Source: Oxytricha trifallax (lineage: Eukaryota > Ciliophora > Spirotrichea > Sporadotrichida > Oxytrichidae). Taken from it: DNA of 64,000 nucleotides. Below, piece by piece: positions 59,760-64,000 of this stretch. Below the pieces are notes generated by a model, which worked only from the letters and a program-made list of their open reading frames with translations, did not search any database and had not been told where the DNA came from. The position numbers and the translations under genes are program-made. Positions within the stretch are counted from its first letter, which is position 1. The number at the start of each line of letters is the position of its first letter. The stretch spans positions 1 to 64,000 of the forward strand of contig ARYC01003189.1 of the NCBI GenBank assembly GCA_000711775.1, in the 5' to 3' direction.

Positions 59760-61271
59760 TCAAACGAGGTACTTTTTCTTATGCCAAACTTTTTATTGAT
59801 AATTCTTAGCCCTTTATAAAACTCCCATCTCAGTTTGTTTTATCTTTAACTGAGTCTTTATCTTCTTCTTCTTTGCTTGTTTCCTCTCTGCCTCCTTTAT
59901 TCTTTCCTTCTATTTTCTATGCATAATCATCATATTTTCGTCCTTTTCTATATATTTTAGTTGATGGTCTAATTTCATATTTTTTTATTGATATTTCTAT
60001 CTCTTTTTGTGGGATATTACCTTTAAGTCTTGAGGTGTTGAGTTTAATTAAGTCACTTTTCAAAAGTTGCGAGATTTTATGAGATTTTTAAGTTGACTTT
60101 TATTATACTCCTGTGAGGTTCTTTTTTCTGCGTTTACCAATACACAATTATTCTTATTAAATCCTACATTCATTAGTTGTACTAGAGCTGTTTATCTGAA
60201 TAAGTCCACTATACCTATATTAATTATGACTGTTACTATATCTGACCATCATTCTTCATGATGATGGTACTCAATGATATATATGTTAGCGATCCTATAT
60301 TTTCGATTGAGTCCGCAAAGTTGCTCTACTTCTGATAGTGAATGATCTAATCCAGACTGACACATTTTACTATCTTGGGTCTATTCTTTCTTATAGCTTA
60401 GCTTTGGTTTGCATGTTTAGTATTGATTATGAGTTAGCTATAGGCTCTGTATCCTAATATAAATTATATATATTTTAGGGTAATTTATCAATAATCGTTT
60501 CTTCTTGCCATTAAGTCTCTAAATTAATAATTTTCCAAACACTTTGTCTGGAGTATTCATTGCTATTTTTAATTAGTTTTAAAGGAGTTCAATTCTAGTC
60601 ATCACGCTGGACTAGTCTTCATATGATTTATCACTGTAGATTTCTCTCTTTTCATCTCTTCAGTCAGATTCGTCATCATCATAGTCATAAATTATTTTCT
60701 TTTCAATTTTTGATTTTTTGGAAGAATCGTTGTTTTTGTTACAAACTTTTTAATTATTCAATCTCTTATCTAAACTTATTAGCATTATTATCTTACCATT
60801 TTAAATAGCCAATTTCACTTCTTCTTGTTCAGTTGCTTTCTTTTCATATTTAAAAGGTTATGCGAAAATATCTAGGCTAACTGTTGTAGGTAATAGTGCT
60901 TTGTTTTCATTCTATATGATTTGTATCTCTTCTACTCTTTGAGGTAGTATAGATTTATTGTCAATTTTTATCAGCCTGAATAGTTTGTATAATTGTTGTA
61001 TCCATAGTTAAGTGGGGGTCTTTCCTTGATCTTTATCAAACTCTAGTTATTATATAAGTAGATTGTTCTCGTTGATTGAGTTTTGTAGTCTAGTCTAGTA
61101 ATTCTTTTTGTTTTACGAATATGAAACTTTCTATAGTTTATTATCTACACTTATCTTCTTATCTTATTTCTTTTGTTTTCAGGGGAGCAATTTTATTTGT
61201 TTTTTACTCTTTAGTTGTTTAATAAGATCATTTTCTACAGTGCTCAGTTAATACATTCTGTGTTATATCAT
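59760..61271 (-). pseudogene. Unknown 504-codon ORF with four in-frame TGA codons
   Basis: ATG at 61271 (minus) to TGA at 59762-59760. One frame is kept for the whole length, with only four internal TGA codons and many TAA/TAG Gln. N-terminal third: coiled, Lys/Gln-rich (NSINENNLLIQQLEFDKDQ, LWIQQLYKLFRLIKIDNKS). Middle: LPTTVSLDIFAQPFKYEKK, then YDYDDDESD. Then TPDKVFGKLLIQRLNGKKKR and CQSGLDHSLSEVEQLCGLNR. C-terminal: strongly basic helix (KERIKEAERKQAKKKKIKTQ). That TGA is the only kind of break suggests recent inactivation by point change. It converges with the transposase remnant 1.1 kb away and may be a second ORF of that transposon. No family recognised. Confidence 0.5.
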
Positions 61272-62149
61272 TTTAATTGTTTCTATTAAACTTATTGATT
61301 TATAATAAAATGCTTTCTTTTATACATATATTTAATTTATTATCAAGAAAACATTAATAAAGTATTCTTTTAATAATAAAAAATTTTCATCAAAAGTTAG
61401 TTTATTAATTAAGTAAATATCTAAATTATAATATATGATTTTTGAATATTTGTAAGTTTACAAAAATAGACTTAATTAACTTTGTTAAAATAAATAAGAA
61501 TAATTTAAGTTCTTTTGTTGCTTTAATCCTGAAACAGAGTTAATAGTTTATGTTTTGATTTAATAACCTAAAAATAATAAAAATTTTTAAAAAAATAATT
61601 AGTTAAATATAGTTCATTATAGGATCATAAAATTGAGAATTAAGCAATAATAATAATACTTAAATATAAGAATAATAGGTAATTATAAAAAATTCAAAGA
61701 AAGATTCAGCAGAGTTTGTGCTAAAAAAAAACAAAAAAAGCTTAAAAAGCATGAGTAGATTTGCAAAATTTAAAATTGCTAGGGAATATTTGATTATAAG
61801 GAAAAATATAAAACACAAAATAACAATAACTTTCTGGCAACGAAAATATCGAAAGATTATTAATAAATGAAAATAGTATGAGTGCCCTGTTTGGAAAAAA
61901 GTGTAAAAATCAATATACCTTTTTAAAAGATACAACTTCAATGATTTATTGTGAAGAATAATGGATGAAATTGGGGTAAAACATTAATTAATAAAAAACA
62001 GACATTAAATGCAAAACTTTGCCTAAAACAAAACAAACTAAATAAATTAAAGAAGTTTGCAAATAATCTTTGAATTTTATACTAACTAATTTAAATATTT
62101 GAATATCAAAACCCAGCAAGAGAATAAAAGAACCACAAGCTTAAAGAGC
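61272..62149. other. AT-rich spacer
   Basis: A/T-rich with long poly-A/T runs. No gene recognised. Confidence 0.5.
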
Positions 62150-63460
62150 ATCGTTTTACAGACACGCATACGGCTCAGAGTGCACTCAAGGAGACAAGAT
62201 GAAATTAAATAATCTTATAGACATTTCGGAAATATAATGTCAAGTATTTTACAAGATTATCTACATAAAGAAAGGATGAACCCAGATGAAATCAATAATA
62301 ACAACGACAGATTGCTGTCCCAGCTCCAGAACGAAGATCGAGAAAACACTGCTCAGGAGATTCAATGAAAGAGAGGAGCCGAGGAGAAGAGGAGTAGGCA
62401 ACAAGGAACTCTGGACAGAGAAGTAACACAATCAATGGATGAGATTAACGTAGATTGGAAAAACTTCGATCCTAATTATAGGCAATCACAAATAAGAGGC
62501 AATAATGGAAGAAATTAAAAAGCAGATTGAAGAATAAGAATTTAGTAAGTCAAGGCAAGAATACCTAATCATACCGTAGAGTATAAAAATGAGAATTAGA
62601 GCGACAAATTAGAAACTTGATAACGGAAACATTTGGACATATCAGATTGATATTCAAGGAGTAATAATCTCACTGATAGGATTCAATGAAGAAATGCTAA
62701 GACTGGGTATTGGTTAAGATAAAGAGGCTGAAAAACAATGGAAGCCTATGACTCAAGGAAAGTGGTAGAAAACTTTGCAATAATCCAGTAATACCAATGA
62801 CAAAATGCGAGTTAGCACAAGGCACCATTTGAATAGTGTTCAGAACCAATTAGATTGTGATCAAGAATGAAACAAACCAAGTCAATAACCCAGAAGACTG
62901 CGGAGTGATGACAAAGTTGATAACAAACCATCTTGCCTTGAAACTACAAAATGAGCCAGTTTCTAGATATTCTCAAAACACTGGATTAATATACAAAGAT
63001 ACTATACTATGTTCATCTTGAAAGTTGAATATATTAAGATGGAAATATGAAGATCAGGAATAGCACTAGAGGAAGAAGAAGTGAGAAGAGACATCGAGAG
63101 AGAAAGCATGATATTATGGCAGAAAGCAGAGGAAGAGATGGTATCTATCATCTATTTATAAGACTCTCATTTTAAAAATTGGGACGAATTAGTTATCAGA
63201 AGCGCGTCTAAAGCATCTTAAGACAATGAATAAGTACGAAGGGTAATTCAGTGAAATGATTGGAGATGTCTCAGTAGTCGAAGGATACATGCTCAAAAAT
63301 AAGTAACACAAACATAATACTTTGAATGATGTTGAGCAAAAGGAACATACAAATAGCCAAGAAGAGATCACAAAGAGGAATGCAACAATCCAATTAAGGG
63401 AGAAGGAAAGAAGGCAATTGTCTTAATGTAGAAAAAGTAAAAAAGAAAGATACTGAATAA
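62150..63460 (+). pseudogene. Ulp1-like protease ORF (copy 4), 5'-truncated
   Basis: 62313-62400 reads TDCCPSSRTKIEKTLLRRFNE and later LWTEK, as in copies 1 and 2. About 62600-62680 reads NGNIWTYQIDIQG, the region of the catalytic His-Trp, with Ile before Trp. 62890-62905 reads EDCGV with Cys intact (62899-62901). 63000-63110 reads KMEI-RSGIALEEEEVRRDIE, the common tail. Frames change at least four times. No RT upstream. Confidence 0.55.
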
Positions 63461-64000
63461 AATGAACGCCAACAAATACTCACTTATTACGTTATTATAT
63501 AGCGTGTAGTTTTTTGTCTTATACGAAGTTTAGAATTTAAATATTATTATATTTACCTAATATTACTGACTAATTAAAATATTAAATTTATTTAAACAAT
63601 CTAATTCTGTAATCAACATTGAATTTCATCATAAAAAATTAGTTTGAAATTGTTTAAATTTTGGTATTTAATACGAAAATATAAAATGTAGAATGTAAAA
63701 TATCATCGTTAAAAACATCTATCAAGAATATACGTAGCAAATTAATAAATTCAAGTATTTAATAAAAACTCAAAGATATAAATTAATGCATGATGCTATG
63801 ATCATAACTCATTTAAGAGTAAGAGAAAGCTAAACAAAATTTAAATCTCATTTGGTTGGTCTGGCATATTTAAAATCGCATATTTACTAGTTATAAATAA
63901 AATTTTATTTCAATGCTTAGAAAATTAAATTAACTAGATAAATTAAAATTTGATAAAAAATAATAAATTGTGATTGAATTAATGGAAGCCATAAGGGAAT
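63461..64000. other. AT-rich end of the window
   Basis: No gene or repeat recognised. Confidence 0.5.

Overview
The window looks like germline (micronuclear) DNA of a spirotrich ciliate of the Oxytricha/Stylonychia/Sterkiella kind. Three things point there. First, good reading frames run on only if TAA and TAG are read as glutamine, with TGA as the sole stop. Examples are 49830-50504, 10254-10583, and the frame that runs to 15398. Second, a transposon ends at 1254-1269 in an exact G4T4-type telomere repeat, beside a zinc-finger plus kinase-like ORF. Both are hallmarks of TBE transposons, which are confined to the germline. Third, coding-like islands are scattered and mostly decayed in a very AT-rich, repeat-laden background. 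I saw no rRNA, tRNA or CRISPR.

Layout. 1-1269: right end of a TBE element. 2.7-9.0 kb: two convergent unknown genes, A (+) and B (-), with palindromic elements lying inside A. 10.3-15.7 kb: a small ORF, then a long helical-repeat-like gene inside a 0.4-kb inverted repeat. 16.3-17.2 kb: an IS630/Tc1-type transposase remnant. 17.2-21.2 kb: small unknown ORFs. 22-32 kb: a LINE cluster (endonuclease, reverse transcriptase, and a downstream ORF with a Ulp1/SENP-like protease domain) with truncated copies. 33.4-46.4 kb: unknown ORFs, three copies of a YHYH-domain gene (34.9, 37.7 and 45.3 kb), a zinc-finger ORF, another protease-ORF copy and pieces of a calcium-dependent protein kinase. 47.0-47.4 kb: a lone copy of the 10.6-kb inverted repeat, next to a C4A4 tract. 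48.6 kb: a GGCGCC repeat cluster. 49.8-57.6 kb: a small open gene, decayed continuations, then the second B (+)/A (-) pair. 58.1-61.3 kb: a second Tc1-type transposase and a 504-codon frame on the minus strand. 62.1-63.5 kb: a fifth protease-ORF copy.

How it fits together. Most of the recognisable sequence is mobile: TBE-like and other IS630/Tc1 DNA transposons, a LINE family and hairpin MITEs. The host-like parts (YHYH, CDPK, the helical-repeat gene, A/B) are broken, partial or possibly out of order. Both germline-segment structure (MDS/IES) and pseudogene decay would explain that, and the sequence alone does not always separate them. All protein-level homologies were read by eye from translation. 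None has been confirmed by a search.
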